DNA of 14,060 nt from contig JAIKXO010000063.1 in assembly GCA_024684065.1 (NCBI GenBank), positions 1 to 14,060 on the forward strand, given 5' to 3'. The notes under the pieces are model-generated. The model did no database searches. It saw only the letters and a list, made by a program, of their open reading frames with translations, and had not been told where the DNA came from. The position numbers were made by a program, and so were the translations under genes. Positions 1 through 7,182 of the stretch are shown piece after piece; position 1 is the stretch's first letter, and each line of letters opens with the position of its first letter. Source of the stretch: Lachnospiraceae bacterium. Its GTDB lineage: Bacteria; Bacillota_A; Clostridia; Lachnospirales; Lachnospiraceae.

Positions 1-1
1 G

Positions 2-763
2 TCATGAACCCTTTCCGATCGAGATTATAAAATCCCTCTCATCTGCATTCGGGTAGAGCTCTGTCAATCGGTTTATTATCCTTTCCCTGGATTTTCCCGG
101 CGGCTCAGCATATGCCGAGGTTACCCTTTCATATCCCCAGACAGCCTCAGGAGGAAGCATGACTGACACCGGCATCCCATACTCTTCCCCACGTTTATTA
201 ACCCTTCTTTGGAAATCTGTGATTACGAGGTAAGTCTGCATCTGAAGTCCCGTGATTATTCCGGGATAGTTTTTCTCTCCTCCTTTTCCAAAGCCGGCCT
301 TTTTCTTTAAGTCCGTGGAAAGAATCCGGTCATCCGGGAAAGTCATATCTCCATCTTCATCCCTGCCTGTCAGCAGATCCATAATGGCTTTTTCCCTGCG
401 GTTAGCAAGTCCGTCCTCCCATCTGGCATCAAAGTCATAGCCTTCACGGCGGTAATTCACAAAATAGGGAAGCCATTCGAGGCTTATAAACCCGGCTTTC
501 CTGTCAAAGAATTTGCCGTAAGCCACCTGATGGCTGGCTGCAATGACCTCGCGCCACTCCCAGGGATCCTGATTTTTATCTCCTGTCCACCAGAAATCAG
601 GCGAAACATGCTCCTCCGCTGAAAACCCCTCGATTTCATTAGCAAAGAGCGGCAGAAAGCCTATCTCATTTATCCAGTTGATCAATTCCTGCCATGTGCG
701 TATCCGGTATGGATTGTTCCAATCCAGGCCCCGCATGATCCATTCCCCGTTTTCGTTAGCCAT
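2..763 (-). CDS. AlkZ-related (HTH_42 superfamily-like) protein
   Basis: A 253-aa complete ORF whose stop lies at the very edge of the window. It is rich in Trp and Tyr near the N terminus (GEWIMRGLDW). Residues 172-178 read GLQMQTY, a Q-x-Q motif at 174-176 like the catalytic QxQ of AlkZ-type interstrand-crosslink and alkylation DNA glycosylases; a polar RRVNKRGEEYGMP segment follows. At 253 aa it is shorter than full AlkZ/YcaQ proteins (roughly 350-400 aa), so it is better called AlkZ-related than a proven glycosylase. I chose the ATG at 763 because GGGAG sits 5 nt upstream; an in-frame ATG at 793 has a weaker site. It follows the phosphoesterase gene on the same strand after about 100 nt and may be co-transcribed. 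Family assignment is from motif memory; activity is inference. Confidence 0.7.
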   Translation of the reverse strand: MANENGEWIMRGLDWNNPYRIRTWQELINWINEIGFLPLFANEIEGFSAEEHVSPDFWWTGDKNQDPWEWREVIAASHQVAYGKFFDRKAGFISLEWLPYFVNYRREGYDFDARWEDGLANRREKAIMDLLTGRDEDGDMTFPDDRILSTDLKKKAGFGKGGEKNYPGIITGLQMQTYLVITDFQRRVNKRGEEYGMPVSVMLPPEAVWGYERVTSAYAEPPGKSRERIINRLTELYPNADERDFIISIGKGS

Positions 764-859
764 GTTCTCTCCCTGCCCCAACATATCCGGCATTTCCCGA
801 GTTATCCTTTAGATAAAAATACGAGATCACCGGATCATCGGGTTTCATTCTCCCTTTCT

Positions 860-1627
860 TTAATCCAGTATCTTAAGCGGATGCCAATTCAGATAATCAC
901 CGGATACAAGTCTGTAGCGGATCCCATGATAATCTCCGAGAATACTATCGTAATGCTGCGATGATCCGTGGCTGTGGGCGTATATGACCTGCTCTGCTCC
1001 ATATTCCTCAGCCATATTTGTAAAAATGCTATTCTCCTCCAGGATGCTTGTCGGCGGATAGTGAAGAAACATGATATATTTACGATATCCTGCGTTTTTC
1101 GCGGCTTCAAAGGATATCCGGAGCCTGTCCGCTTCACGTTTTACAAGCTTTACCGACTGTTTCTCCGCTTCTTCATCCCACCCTATGATCCTTCCGTTGT
1201 AATCAAGATAGAAAGGCCCCTCAAAGGCGAAGCCCTTTGTTCCTACAAGCGCATAATCCTTATATACATAGAAATTATTCTGAAGGAACAGCAAACGCCC
1301 TTCAAAAAGAGAATTCAGCCGCTCCGTTTTCTTTGCATCCCAAAACATGTCATGGTTGCCACGGCTTAAGATCTTACGTCCCGGCAGTTCTGCTATATAG
1401 CGGAAATCCTCCTCGCATTCCGAAAGATTCTTTCCCCAGCTATGATCGCCGACGAGCACAAGCGTATCTTGCTCATCCTCTGTCTGAGACTTGCCCCGGA
1501 TCAGCCTTAGACATATTTTCTTAAATCTCTTCTCATGACCCTTCCACACCCTGTCGTGCATCTGATTGGGAGCTTTCAGCTCAGACTGGAAATGAAGATG
1601 GAGGTCTCCGATCGCAAAAAGACTCAT
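860..1627 (-). CDS. Calcineurin-like metallophosphoesterase
   Basis: A 255-aa soluble protein carrying the complete metallophosphoesterase signature in order: GDLHLH (D8, H10), VGDHSWG (D61), RGNHDMF (N91, H92), LHYPP (H189) and AHSHG (H218, H220). These residues normally bind two divalent metals, so a phosphomonoesterase or phosphodiesterase activity is expected, but the substrate cannot be read from sequence. There is no signal peptide or membrane segment. The ATG lies 3 nt after the stop of the upstream 43-codon YbjQ-like fragment and has no strong Shine-Dalgarno of its own, which suggests translational coupling to that fragment. Confidence 0.9.
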   Translation of the reverse strand: MSLFAIGDLHLHFQSELKAPNQMHDRVWKGHEKRFKKICLRLIRGKSQTEDEQDTLVLVGDHSWGKNLSECEEDFRYIAELPGRKILSRGNHDMFWDAKKTERLNSLFEGRLLFLQNNFYVYKDYALVGTKGFAFEGPFYLDYNGRIIGWDEEAEKQSVKLVKREADRLRISFEAAKNAGYRKYIMFLHYPPTSILEENSIFTNMAEEYGAEQVIYAHSHGSSQHYDSILGDYHGIRYRLVSGDYLNWHPLKILD

Positions 1628-1630
1628 GCT

Positions 1631-1762
1631 TTATACAAATCTTATGGCAGTGCCATATGTCATGATCTCGGCCGCCCCCTGCATTACCGATGCAGAAGAG
1701 AATCTTGCTCCCACTACGGCATCTGCCCCAAGTGATTCTGCTTCTTTTGCTGAAATAATCAT
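1631..1762 (-). pseudogene. YbjQ/UPF0145 C-terminal fragment (43 codons)
   Basis: The minus-strand ORF reads MIISAKEAESLGADAVVGAR, then FSSASVMQGAAEIMTYGTAI, then RFV. The LGADAVVG and the terminal YGTAIRF strand match the C-terminal half of YbjQ/UPF0145 heavy-metal-binding-domain proteins, normally about 100 aa. The N-terminal half is absent: the same frame upstream contains stop codons (TAA TAG about 20 nt before the ATG). It nevertheless has a GGAGG site 9 nt from its ATG and an extended -10 promoter further up, so it may still be translated. It ends 3 nt before the phosphoesterase start. It is either a remnant or a minimal stand-alone module that primes translation of the next gene. Confidence 0.7.
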
Positions 1763-1866
1763 CTTCCCTGTCCTCCGTTCCTATTATGATGCTTCGATTA
1801 TTCCCGTCAGTTTATACATCAATCCTTCCAATGGCATCTGCCACAGAACCCGGATACATCCAGTTC

Positions 1867-1875
1867 AGTATAGCA
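1867..1875 (-). promoter_or_regulatory. Extended -10 promoter for the YbjQ-fragment/phosphoesterase operon
   Basis: The minus strand reads TGCTATACT, an extended -10 (TG-n-TATACT). No good -35 hexamer is visible, as is common for extended -10 promoters. It would give about 100 nt of 5' leader before the 43-codon ORF. The intergenic region 1763-1968 is shared with the divergent yjbQ gene, for which I see no convincing promoter. Confidence 0.4.
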
Positions 1876-1968
1876 TAAAACCATATATTTGTGATATTCT
1901 TAAAGAGCAGTCATCTATGCTGCGGCTAAAAGACCTTTGTAAACTATTTTATCTAAGGAGTCACAGTA

Positions 1969-2376
1969 ATGAACCAGAATATCTTTGAAATTCCAGTAAG
2001 AACGACATCCCATACCCAAATGATCGACATCACCGGGCAGATCCGGCAGATAGTCACAGAGAGCAACGTCTCTGACGGTATCTGTATTATCTTTGTTCCA
2101 CATACAACAGCTGCTGTAACGATCAATGAAAACGCGGATCCCGATGTCCAGACAGACTTCATGAAGGAGATCAACAAGATTGTTCCATGGGAAGACGGGT
2201 ATCTCCATATGGAAGGCAATGCCGCCGCCCACCTGAAAGCCTCAATGATGGGCTTCTCCGAAACCGTCATCATAAAAGACGGCCGCTTAGTCCTCGGCAC
2301 ATGGCAGGGAATCTATTTCCTCGAATATGACGGTGCCCGAAACCGCAAAGTGGTCGTTAAGATAATGAGTGATTAA
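1969..2376 (+). CDS. yjbQ: Secondary thiamine-phosphate synthase, YjbQ/UPF0047 family
   Basis: A 135-aa protein of the usual length for the YjbQ/UPF0047 family (COG0432). It shows the family blocks PHTTAAVTINENADPDV (residues 44-60), HMEGNAAAHLKASMMG (80-95) and GRLVLGTWQGIYFLEYDGAR (105-124), with conserved His45, His80 and His88. The E. coli homologue has weak thiamine-phosphate synthase activity; the true role may differ. AAGGAG lies 8 nt before the ATG. The gene overlaps or nearly abuts the phosphodiesterase that follows, so the two likely share an mRNA. It should not be confused with the unrelated YbjQ fragment across the divergent gap. Confidence 0.92.
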   Translation: MNQNIFEIPVRTTSHTQMIDITGQIRQIVTESNVSDGICIIFVPHTTAAVTINENADPDVQTDFMKEINKIVPWEDGYLHMEGNAAAHLKASMMGFSETVIIKDGRLVLGTWQGIYFLEYDGARNRKVVVKIMSD

Positions 2377-2410
2377 CCGCTTTATTATTTTTTACAAGAG
2401 AGCAGGATTT

Positions 2411-2854
2411 ATGTATAAGATAGGGGTTCTTTCAGATACACACGGGCTGGTACGGCCGGAAACCGCCGATGCTCTGGCAGGAAGCGACGCCATTATCCAC
2501 GCCGGTGATATAGACCAGCCAAAAGTTCTTGATGACCTGAAGCAGATCGCGCCTGTTTATGCTGTTCGCGGAAATGCTGATAAGGATACCTGGGCGGATG
2601 GTCTTCCAAAGACCATCTCTGTCACTCTGTGCGGAATCAGAATCTTTGTGATACATAATAAAAAACAGATAACAGATGATCTCTCTGATCAGAACATTGT
2701 CATTTACGGCCATTCACACAAGTATCGTGAAGAATACAGAAATGATCAGTTATGGCTTAATCCCGGCTGTTATTACATTTTTGATAGAAGGCTTGCATGG
2801 GTAATCCTCCCTTCTAATAAAGAAAAAAATCTGCAGACCCTGGAACAGTCTTGA
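2411..2854 (+). CDS. yfcE: YfcE/MJ0936-family phosphodiesterase
   Basis: A 147-aa metallophosphoesterase of the small YfcE/MJ0936/Vps29-like type. Motifs in order: SDTHG (D9, H11), HAGDID (D33), VRGNAD (N55), VIHNKK (H82), YGHSHK (H101, H103) and LNPGC (residues 116-120). The usual second histidine after H82 is not visible (IHNKK), which could lower or change activity. I chose the ATG at 2411 because family members begin M-K-I-G-V-x-S-D and an AGCAGGA site precedes it; an upstream GTG at 2369 would add 14 poorly conserved residues and overlap yjbQ. Substrate unknown; family members hydrolyse phosphodiester substrates such as bis-pNPP in vitro. Confidence 0.88.
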   Translation: MYKIGVLSDTHGLVRPETADALAGSDAIIHAGDIDQPKVLDDLKQIAPVYAVRGNADKDTWADGLPKTISVTLCGIRIFVIHNKKQITDDLSDQNIVIYGHSHKYREEYRNDQLWLNPGCYYIFDRRLAWVILPSNKEKNLQTLEQS

Positions 2855-2932
2855 TAATTTCCAACGCTGTGATGTAATTTCCATGCAAAATCAGCTTGCC
2901 TGCCTATCATTTTATCGAAAAAACAGCCATGG

Positions 2933-2961
2933 TTGCAAACAACTACGAACAGGGATATAAT
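2933..2961 (+). promoter_or_regulatory. Sigma-70 type promoter upstream of the zinc-ribbon gene
   Basis: TTGCAA (2933-2938) and a perfect TATAAT (2956-2961) are separated by exactly 17 nt. It lies in the 202-nt gap between the phosphodiesterase and the zinc-binding gene and points at the latter. Transcription would begin near 2968, just upstream of a possible short ORF. Confidence 0.65.
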
Positions 2962-2983
2962 AGCGGACAAGCGCAAGGAAAAA

Positions 2984-3064
2984 ATGAACGATCAGGACAA
3001 AAGAGCAGTCGAGGGACTCGCCGGATGTGACATTTATATCAGGAAGAGATTGAATCATGTCTGA
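2984..3064 (+). CDS. Possible 26-aa upstream ORF overlapping the next start
   Basis: A short ORF (MNDQDKRAVEGLAGCDIYIR, then KRLNHV) begins 4 nt after AAGGA and just downstream of the promoter at 2933-2961. It ends in TGA inside the first codons of the zinc-ribbon gene, overlapping by 8 nt. That arrangement fits a leader or coupling peptide. A second frame starting at 2929 (MVANNYEQGYNSGQAQGKNE) also stays open through here, so the coding evidence is ambiguous. No homologue recognised. Confidence 0.3.
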   Translation: MNDQDKRAVEGLAGCDIYIRKRLNHV

Positions 3065-3605
3065 AAAACACAAAAGCCAAACATGTGCCATGTGCGGAAA
3101 GAGCCTTAAGGGGTTTAGCGGATTGTTTGCACAGAAACATCTGAATATGAAGTTCTGTTCCAAATGCTACGGCTATGTTGCATATAACTGTAAAACTCCT
3201 GAAGATGTTGAGCGCTATAAAACTGTCGGCTGGAACGGACTAAAGGGGCGCGATGCACTTAAAGCCTTTTATGAAAAGGACACCTGCGATCTATGTGGCA
3301 GAGCTGTAGATAAAGGTATTTCCCTGAAGAAGGCCGACTATAAGTTTGTAAGTGATGGAATGATCTGCGCCGATTGCGAAAAGCTTCTCCGACCGTATTA
3401 TCCTATAGATCCTGTTGATGTGAAAGCCACCGGGATCGTAAATGCCGTCAGTATCGCTGTCGATGCAGCGCTTTCATTGGCAACCGATACAGCCCTTGAT
3501 CCTTTTGGAACTGTCGATGTAGAAGATCCAATGAAAAATGCGAGTATTGAGGACCTGAAGACCCATTTAGCAGTCAGTGAAGCTGATCGGGATGGTCATA
3601 TTTAA
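3057..3605 (+). CDS. Four-CxxC zinc-binding protein, DUF4428-like
   Basis: A 182-aa protein with two treble-clef or zinc-ribbon-like units: C10-x2-C13 with C34-x2-C37, and C77-x2-C80 with C104-x2-C107. The second unit (CDLCGRAV, about 24 residues, then CADCEKLL) resembles DUF4428. The region from about residue 125 to 150 is Ala-rich and mildly hydrophobic but too polar for a clear membrane span; the tail is acidic. GGAAGAG precedes the ATG. No catalytic motif is visible, so a structural or nucleic-acid/protein-binding role is only a guess. Confidence 0.75.
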   Translation: MSEKHKSQTCAMCGKSLKGFSGLFAQKHLNMKFCSKCYGYVAYNCKTPEDVERYKTVGWNGLKGRDALKAFYEKDTCDLCGRAVDKGISLKKADYKFVSDGMICADCEKLLRPYYPIDPVDVKATGIVNAVSIAVDAALSLATDTALDPFGTVDVEDPMKNASIEDLKTHLAVSEADRDGHI

Positions 3606-3661
3606 AAATAGAGATCATAACGGATATATGCCGAATCAATCAGACAAATCGTAAAGATGAA

Positions 3662-3747
3662 ACGAGGGACGGTTCCTCGTTCCGTTTGTGAAACGGGGTG
3701 TGGAACGGGGTGAAACGAGGAACCGTCCCCCGTTCCACCCCGTTCCA
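3662..3747. repeat. Nested palindromic intergenic repeat (REP/MITE-like), copy 1
   Basis: Between the convergent zinc-ribbon and channel genes lies a compact palindromic block. GGGACGGTTCCTCGTT (3666-3681) is the exact reverse complement of AACGAGGAACCGTCCC (3714-3729), and TGGAACGGGGTG (3701-3712) pairs with CACCCCGTTCCA (3736-3747). Smaller stems such as AACGAGG/CCTCGTT are nested inside. It could fold on either strand and may act as a bidirectional terminator between the convergent genes. A related but diverged block occurs at 5669-5724, on the other side of the channel gene. Confidence 0.75.
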
Positions 3748-3762
3748 CGTCTCCCGTTCCAT

Positions 3763-5637
3763 TTAGTCTGCGGCGATCACCACAAAAGAATCCTGCTCTT
3801 CAAAAAGCACCTCAGATGATTTTGGAGGATTGGTGACGATTTCGATATCTCCTGACTTTGAATCAGCCTTTCTGTATCCGATAAGGACTTCCCTGTGCCT
3901 GGCAGCGGCCTCACAGGCCGTGTAAATATCGGTCTTTTCCCCGGTCTTTATATAGCATCCTGCGGGACGCACATAGATCTCGGAGCCCTCTTCATGGAGA
4001 AGCTCCTCAAAGATAGCCTTTAATTTCCTTTCCTGGCAGATCTGTGTAACAATAAGGCTGGTGATATTACTGCTTATAACAAAATCATTAACCTCGGCGA
4101 TTTCCGCAAGCTCCTGATTTTCGGTCTTAAGCATCTCGCTTGTTACATTCATTCTGTAGCCTTTTGTTTCGGAAAGATACTTCAGCTGGAGTAATACCAG
4201 CAGGATCTTCGCATCCTTCTGCTCCGCTTTTTCATCATCCATTCCCTCTTCATTATCGGCAAGTACAAGGATGGTATTATCCTCCTTCAGAAGTGATTCC
4301 AGCCCGCTGCGACTGTAAATATCACATTCAACCACCTCAACGGAAATATTCTTAAGCTTTATCATTTCGATCTCATCCCGACAGAGAGCCTGACTTTCTG
4401 GCAGGGCTACGATCATCCTGGATCCGGGAGCCACATAATTGTCCTCCTCCTCAAGAATGTACTTAATCTTGTTGCTGTAGCCAAGTATCAGCATATCTTT
4501 TCTTTCCGGGGAATCTTTCCTGTACTCTGTAATGATACGGTCTTCATTTATCGCATGGGGCTGATCATCCATATGGGTTTCCCCGTCATCCTCGGCAAGG
4601 AGGATCAGTTTGTCACCCTTTTCGGTCTTAAGGTCAGGTTCCGGATTCAGCAGTATCTCACCGTCCGCCTTTATAAAACCGACGACCGTGGATACCGGGA
4701 AGAAGCGGTTCAGTTCGGAAACGGTCCTGCCTGCTGCCTCCGGATGCTCTTCAATGTAAAACTCGCTCCCGTCTGCATCGAATATTTCCGTATAAACTCT
4801 GGAAAGCCCGGCATTACGGCCGGTGTGGGCGATTATCCTGCTCATCATGTCATTAAAGCTTAAGACTTCGGCATAGCCCTCACCCGCGACCTCAGCTGCT
4901 TCCTTATTCTCTTCATCACGGATTATCGCCGTGATAAAGGCTTTGTCATTATGGTATTCCTTTAAGAGCCTGGTGGCGGCAAGTATGCATTTCAATGTCC
5001 TGGCATCATTATCCGCATTTATAATGACGCTTTTACAGGTATCAAAAGAACAGACCCTGAGATCATTCACGTCTGAAATATTACCGCAGCGGCAAATGAT
5101 CCTGGTGGTTTTGGTATCGGGGAAACGGTCATTTATCATGTCATCCATAACATCCCTATCCTTCTTGTCATCCATGATAACCAAAGCTTCCCTTTTATGG
5201 TTGGCATTACATTCGATAAGCTCTGATACAATAGTAAAGAGCCCTCCGTCGGTCCCGAGGATGATCACATGTCCTTCCTCAACAACCACGGATTTTCCCT
5301 TGCGGAGATCCTGGACTTTCTCGTCAATGGCATTACAAATGATACCTGTAAGAGTAGAGAATATGAAAATGCCGAGGAAGGTCACAAAGAGCATCCCGAA
5401 AATAAAAGGAACATTTGTAGTTTCATCTCCGCATACAGTGCCGGGATCCAGAACGTGGGTAAGGCTGAGCCAGAGTCCCTGTCCAAGGCCCGGGCCGCTG
5501 CTGCCTCCCGCGACCGCTATTATGATGCCCATAATGATCACAGCCGCAAAGGAGGCAATGGTCAGAAGCTTTATCAAAGCGGGAGTTCCCTTTGACATCT
5601 GGTTATCAAACCAATAGGTGATTTTATTCTTTTTCAT
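3763..5637 (-). CDS. CASTOR/POLLUX-type ion channel with RCK-like domains
   Basis: A 624-aa membrane protein. A short cytoplasmic N terminus is followed by TM1 (about residues 21-44), a pore-loop region containing HVLDPGT (61-67), TM2 (about 77-102), and a long cytoplasmic part. Two Rossmann-like regulator-of-conductance segments can be seen, starting at HVIILGTDGGLF (123-134) and at DMLILGYSNKIKYIL (381-395). The LDPGT pore signature in place of TVGYG is typical of CASTOR/POLLUX (DUF1012) channels, best known as nuclear-envelope cation channels in legume root symbiosis; bacterial members also exist. Ion selectivity here is unknown. AAAGGA lies 9 nt before the ATG. The gene stands alone, flanked on both sides by palindromic repeat DNA. 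Confidence 0.82.
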   Translation of the reverse strand: MKKNKITYWFDNQMSKGTPALIKLLTIASFAAVIIMGIIIAVAGGSSGPGLGQGLWLSLTHVLDPGTVCGDETTNVPFIFGMLFVTFLGIFIFSTLTGIICNAIDEKVQDLRKGKSVVVEEGHVIILGTDGGLFTIVSELIECNANHKREALVIMDDKKDRDVMDDMINDRFPDTKTTRIICRCGNISDVNDLRVCSFDTCKSVIINADNDARTLKCILAATRLLKEYHNDKAFITAIIRDEENKEAAEVAGEGYAEVLSFNDMMSRIIAHTGRNAGLSRVYTEIFDADGSEFYIEEHPEAAGRTVSELNRFFPVSTVVGFIKADGEILLNPEPDLKTEKGDKLILLAEDDGETHMDDQPHAINEDRIITEYRKDSPERKDMLILGYSNKIKYILEEEDNYVAPGSRMIVALPESQALCRDEIEMIKLKNISVEVVECDIYSRSGLESLLKEDNTILVLADNEEGMDDEKAEQKDAKILLVLLQLKYLSETKGYRMNVTSEMLKTENQELAEIAEVNDFVISSNITSLIVTQICQERKLKAIFEELLHEEGSEIYVRPAGCYIKTGEKTDIYTACEAAARHREVLIGYRKADSKSGDIEIVTNPPKSSEVLFEEQDSFVVIAAD

Positions 5638-5668
5638 CAGGGTATATCCTTTCTTTTTTTATTCCGGG

Positions 5669-5724
5669 ACGAGGGGACGGTTCCACAGCAGGCAGAACGA
5701 GGAACCGGCTCCTGTTTCCTGCCC
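5669..5724. repeat. Palindromic intergenic repeat, diverged copy 2
   Basis: This stretch repeats the core of the block at 3662-3747: ACGAGGGGACGGTTCC (5669-5684; copy 1 has one G fewer) and AACGAGGAACCG (within 5691-5708). The second half forms its own hairpin, GGCAGAACGAGGA pairing with TCCTGTTT and then CTGCC around an ACCGGC loop. It sits just upstream of the channel gene and downstream of mazF. The following 5739-5750 tract (six G, T, five G on the plus strand) is a simple purine run of no clear function. Confidence 0.6.
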
Positions 5725-5755
5725 TGTATACATTTTTTGGGGGGTGGGGGTATAT

Positions 5756-6061
5756 TCAGATGCAGTCAAAGATCCCCTGAATAGCGTCTGTGATATTTAT
5801 AATATCAGGATAATGTATCCTGTCAATCTTCGAATAGCCCCTGATATTCAAATCAAGGAGTGCCATTTTTTCGCATTGCACATAGCCTTCAGACTTTTCA
5901 GTTTTGATATGTATATGTAGCGGACCTGCTTCTCCTTTTTCATAAACAGGACAGCCGATCACTTCATAAGTCTGGTTAAAGAAATCCTTACTTACAACAA
6001 GAACCGGCTTCCTGATATGTTCAATCTTAAGTATATCTCCCTGGTACAATTCTTCCTTCAT
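5756..6061 (-). CDS. mazF: MazF/PemK-type endoribonuclease toxin
   Basis: A 101-aa protein with the MazF/PemK plan: YQGDILKIE (residues 6-14), KPVLVVSKDFFN (the conserved R/K-P-x-L-V-V-S strand), GCPVYEK, and GYVQCEKMALLDL, the position of the conserved Q-x-R/K-x-x-D segment. Members cleave mRNA at short motifs, with the cognate antitoxin blocking the active site. The ATG at 6061 overlaps the mazE stop by one base (TAATG), so translation is coupled; an in-frame TTG at 6067 has no advantage. Its sequence preference cannot be read from sequence. Confidence 0.88.
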   Translation of the reverse strand: MKEELYQGDILKIEHIRKPVLVVSKDFFNQTYEVIGCPVYEKGEAGPLHIHIKTEKSEGYVQCEKMALLDLNIRGYSKIDRIHYPDIINITDAIQGIFDCI

Positions 6062-6303
6062 TACCAAGTCTCTCTTCCCTTCGGTTCACCCCAGTCAAAT
6101 TCACTGTCCAAATGGAGCTGCCCACCATATTCTGCGGCACGTTCTTCTAACGTTCTATGCCTAAATGGTTTAACAAGCATTATCATGCCATTAGATACCT
6201 TTACATCGAGAACATCATCAACTGAAACAGATGCTTCCTGCAGTATTTCTTTGGGTATTCTGATTCCCTGACTATTTCCCCATGCTTTAACCTGAATCTG
6301 CAT
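6061..6303 (-). CDS. mazE: MazE-type antitoxin, SpoVT/AbrB DNA-binding fold
   Basis: An 80-aa protein with an N-terminal AbrB/MazE swapped-hairpin domain (QVKAWGNSQGIRIPKEIL, residues 4-21) and a C-terminal tail ending FDWGEPKGRETW, the toxin-binding motif typical of MazE. GGAGG (6312-6316) lies 8 nt before the ATG, which fixes the start against an upstream TTG. It is first in a two-gene operon with the MazF-like toxin, and a promoter with an overlapping inverted repeat lies directly upstream, consistent with autorepression. Confidence 0.9.
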   Translation of the reverse strand: MQIQVKAWGNSQGIRIPKEILQEASVSVDDVLDVKVSNGMIMLVKPFRHRTLEERAAEYGGQLHLDSEFDWGEPKGRETW

Positions 6304-6319
6304 AAGCAATACCTCCTTT

Positions 6320-6356
6320 GTATATACATTGTATATCCTGACAACAAAAAAATCAA
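6320..6356 (-). promoter_or_regulatory. mazEF promoter with overlapping operator
   Basis: On the minus strand, TTGATT (6351-6356) and TACAAT (6328-6333) are separated by 17 nt. An inverted repeat, GTATATAC-att-GTATATCC on the plus strand (6320-6338), covers the -10 hexamer. The placement is what one expects for MazE/MazEF autorepression; the binding itself is inferred. Confidence 0.55.
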
Positions 6357-6420
6357 CTCGATAGTCATCCCGGTTAACACGTTATACTGTAAGTTAAAGT
6401 TCACTACAAGCCGGAATTTA

Positions 6421-7050
6421 TCATCGCAGTTTTTTTCTCATCACGATGGTGGAACCGATTCTTGAGAATTCTGTGAAACCTGCCTTCTCGTACATATGAA
6501 CAGGTCCTGTAAAAGCAAGTGAACTTTGTACCCGGTCAGATGGGTATGCTTCCACATATTCATATCCTTCGGCGAGCGCATCAGTACAAACCTGGTTTAG
6601 AAGCTGTGTCGCAATGCCTTTACCACGGTATTCCGGGCTGATCTCAAAACATACGATTGATTTTATCTGCCTCTCCCGCTGGCAATCGGAAGGAGCACGA
6701 TCCTCAGGAACATGATCCAGATCAAACTCTCCGACCCGATAAAAATTCATTCTGTCGTTCGCGTTGCACCATCCAATGGCAATCCCATTGTCAAAGGCTA
6801 ATAAGCCGCGAATCCTGCCTTCTTTTACCATTTGAGCAGCTGATACCCGCAGTGACTTTTGCCACCCTTTGGCACCTCCGCCATAGCGTTTTGCCATCTT
6901 TCGCATATTTTCAATTTCAATTGCGCTCATGTTGAATGCGTTGCAGTAGCACGGGTAATAAGGCGAACCATCCGAGAATGCCCGATGATCAAAAAAATCG
7001 ATATAATCTTCCACCAAATCCGGCGTCAATGCTTTCGTTTCTATATCCAC
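6421..7050 (-). CDS. GNAT-family N-acetyltransferase
   Basis: A 209-aa protein with a C-terminal GNAT fold. Motif A is SPEYRGKGIATQLLNQVC, carrying the R/Q-x-x-G-x-G/A acetyl-CoA pyrophosphate loop, followed by EAYPSD and MYEKAGFTEFSR, the usual motif B strand and helix. The N-terminal half (PYYPCYCNAFNM, RVSAAQMVKEGRIRGLLAF, IGWCNANDR) is typical of a Clostridia-rich acetyltransferase group of unknown substrate. I chose the GTG at 7050 because GGGGG lies 6 nt upstream and the product then begins MDIETKALTPDLVEDYIDFF as relatives do; an ATG at 7098 would add 16 residues. It is longer than AtaT/TacT toxins and is not paired with an RHH antitoxin. Confidence 0.85.
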   Translation of the reverse strand: MDIETKALTPDLVEDYIDFFDHRAFSDGSPYYPCYCNAFNMSAIEIENMRKMAKRYGGGAKGWQKSLRVSAAQMVKEGRIRGLLAFDNGIAIGWCNANDRMNFYRVGEFDLDHVPEDRAPSDCQRERQIKSIVCFEISPEYRGKGIATQLLNQVCTDALAEGYEYVEAYPSDRVQSSLAFTGPVHMYEKAGFTEFSRIGSTIVMRKKLR

Positions 7051-7182
7051 GTTTTTCCCCCTGAAAACCAAGATTGAACAAAATCGCTTGTATTTCAATC
7101 GCGATTATCATTTACAGTTTTAAGTTTATCACCAAACTTTGCTGAGAATGAAGCATTAATATTTGTTCCCTGCTCAATCTCT

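Noticed and set aside
4931..5617. 228-codon plus-strand open frame opposite the channel gene
   Set aside because: Antisense shadow of the channel gene: no ribosome site, Ser-rich biased composition, no motif.
5739..5750. G6-T-G5 tract as a possible G-quadruplex
   Set aside because: Only two G runs are present, so a normal intramolecular quadruplex is not supported.
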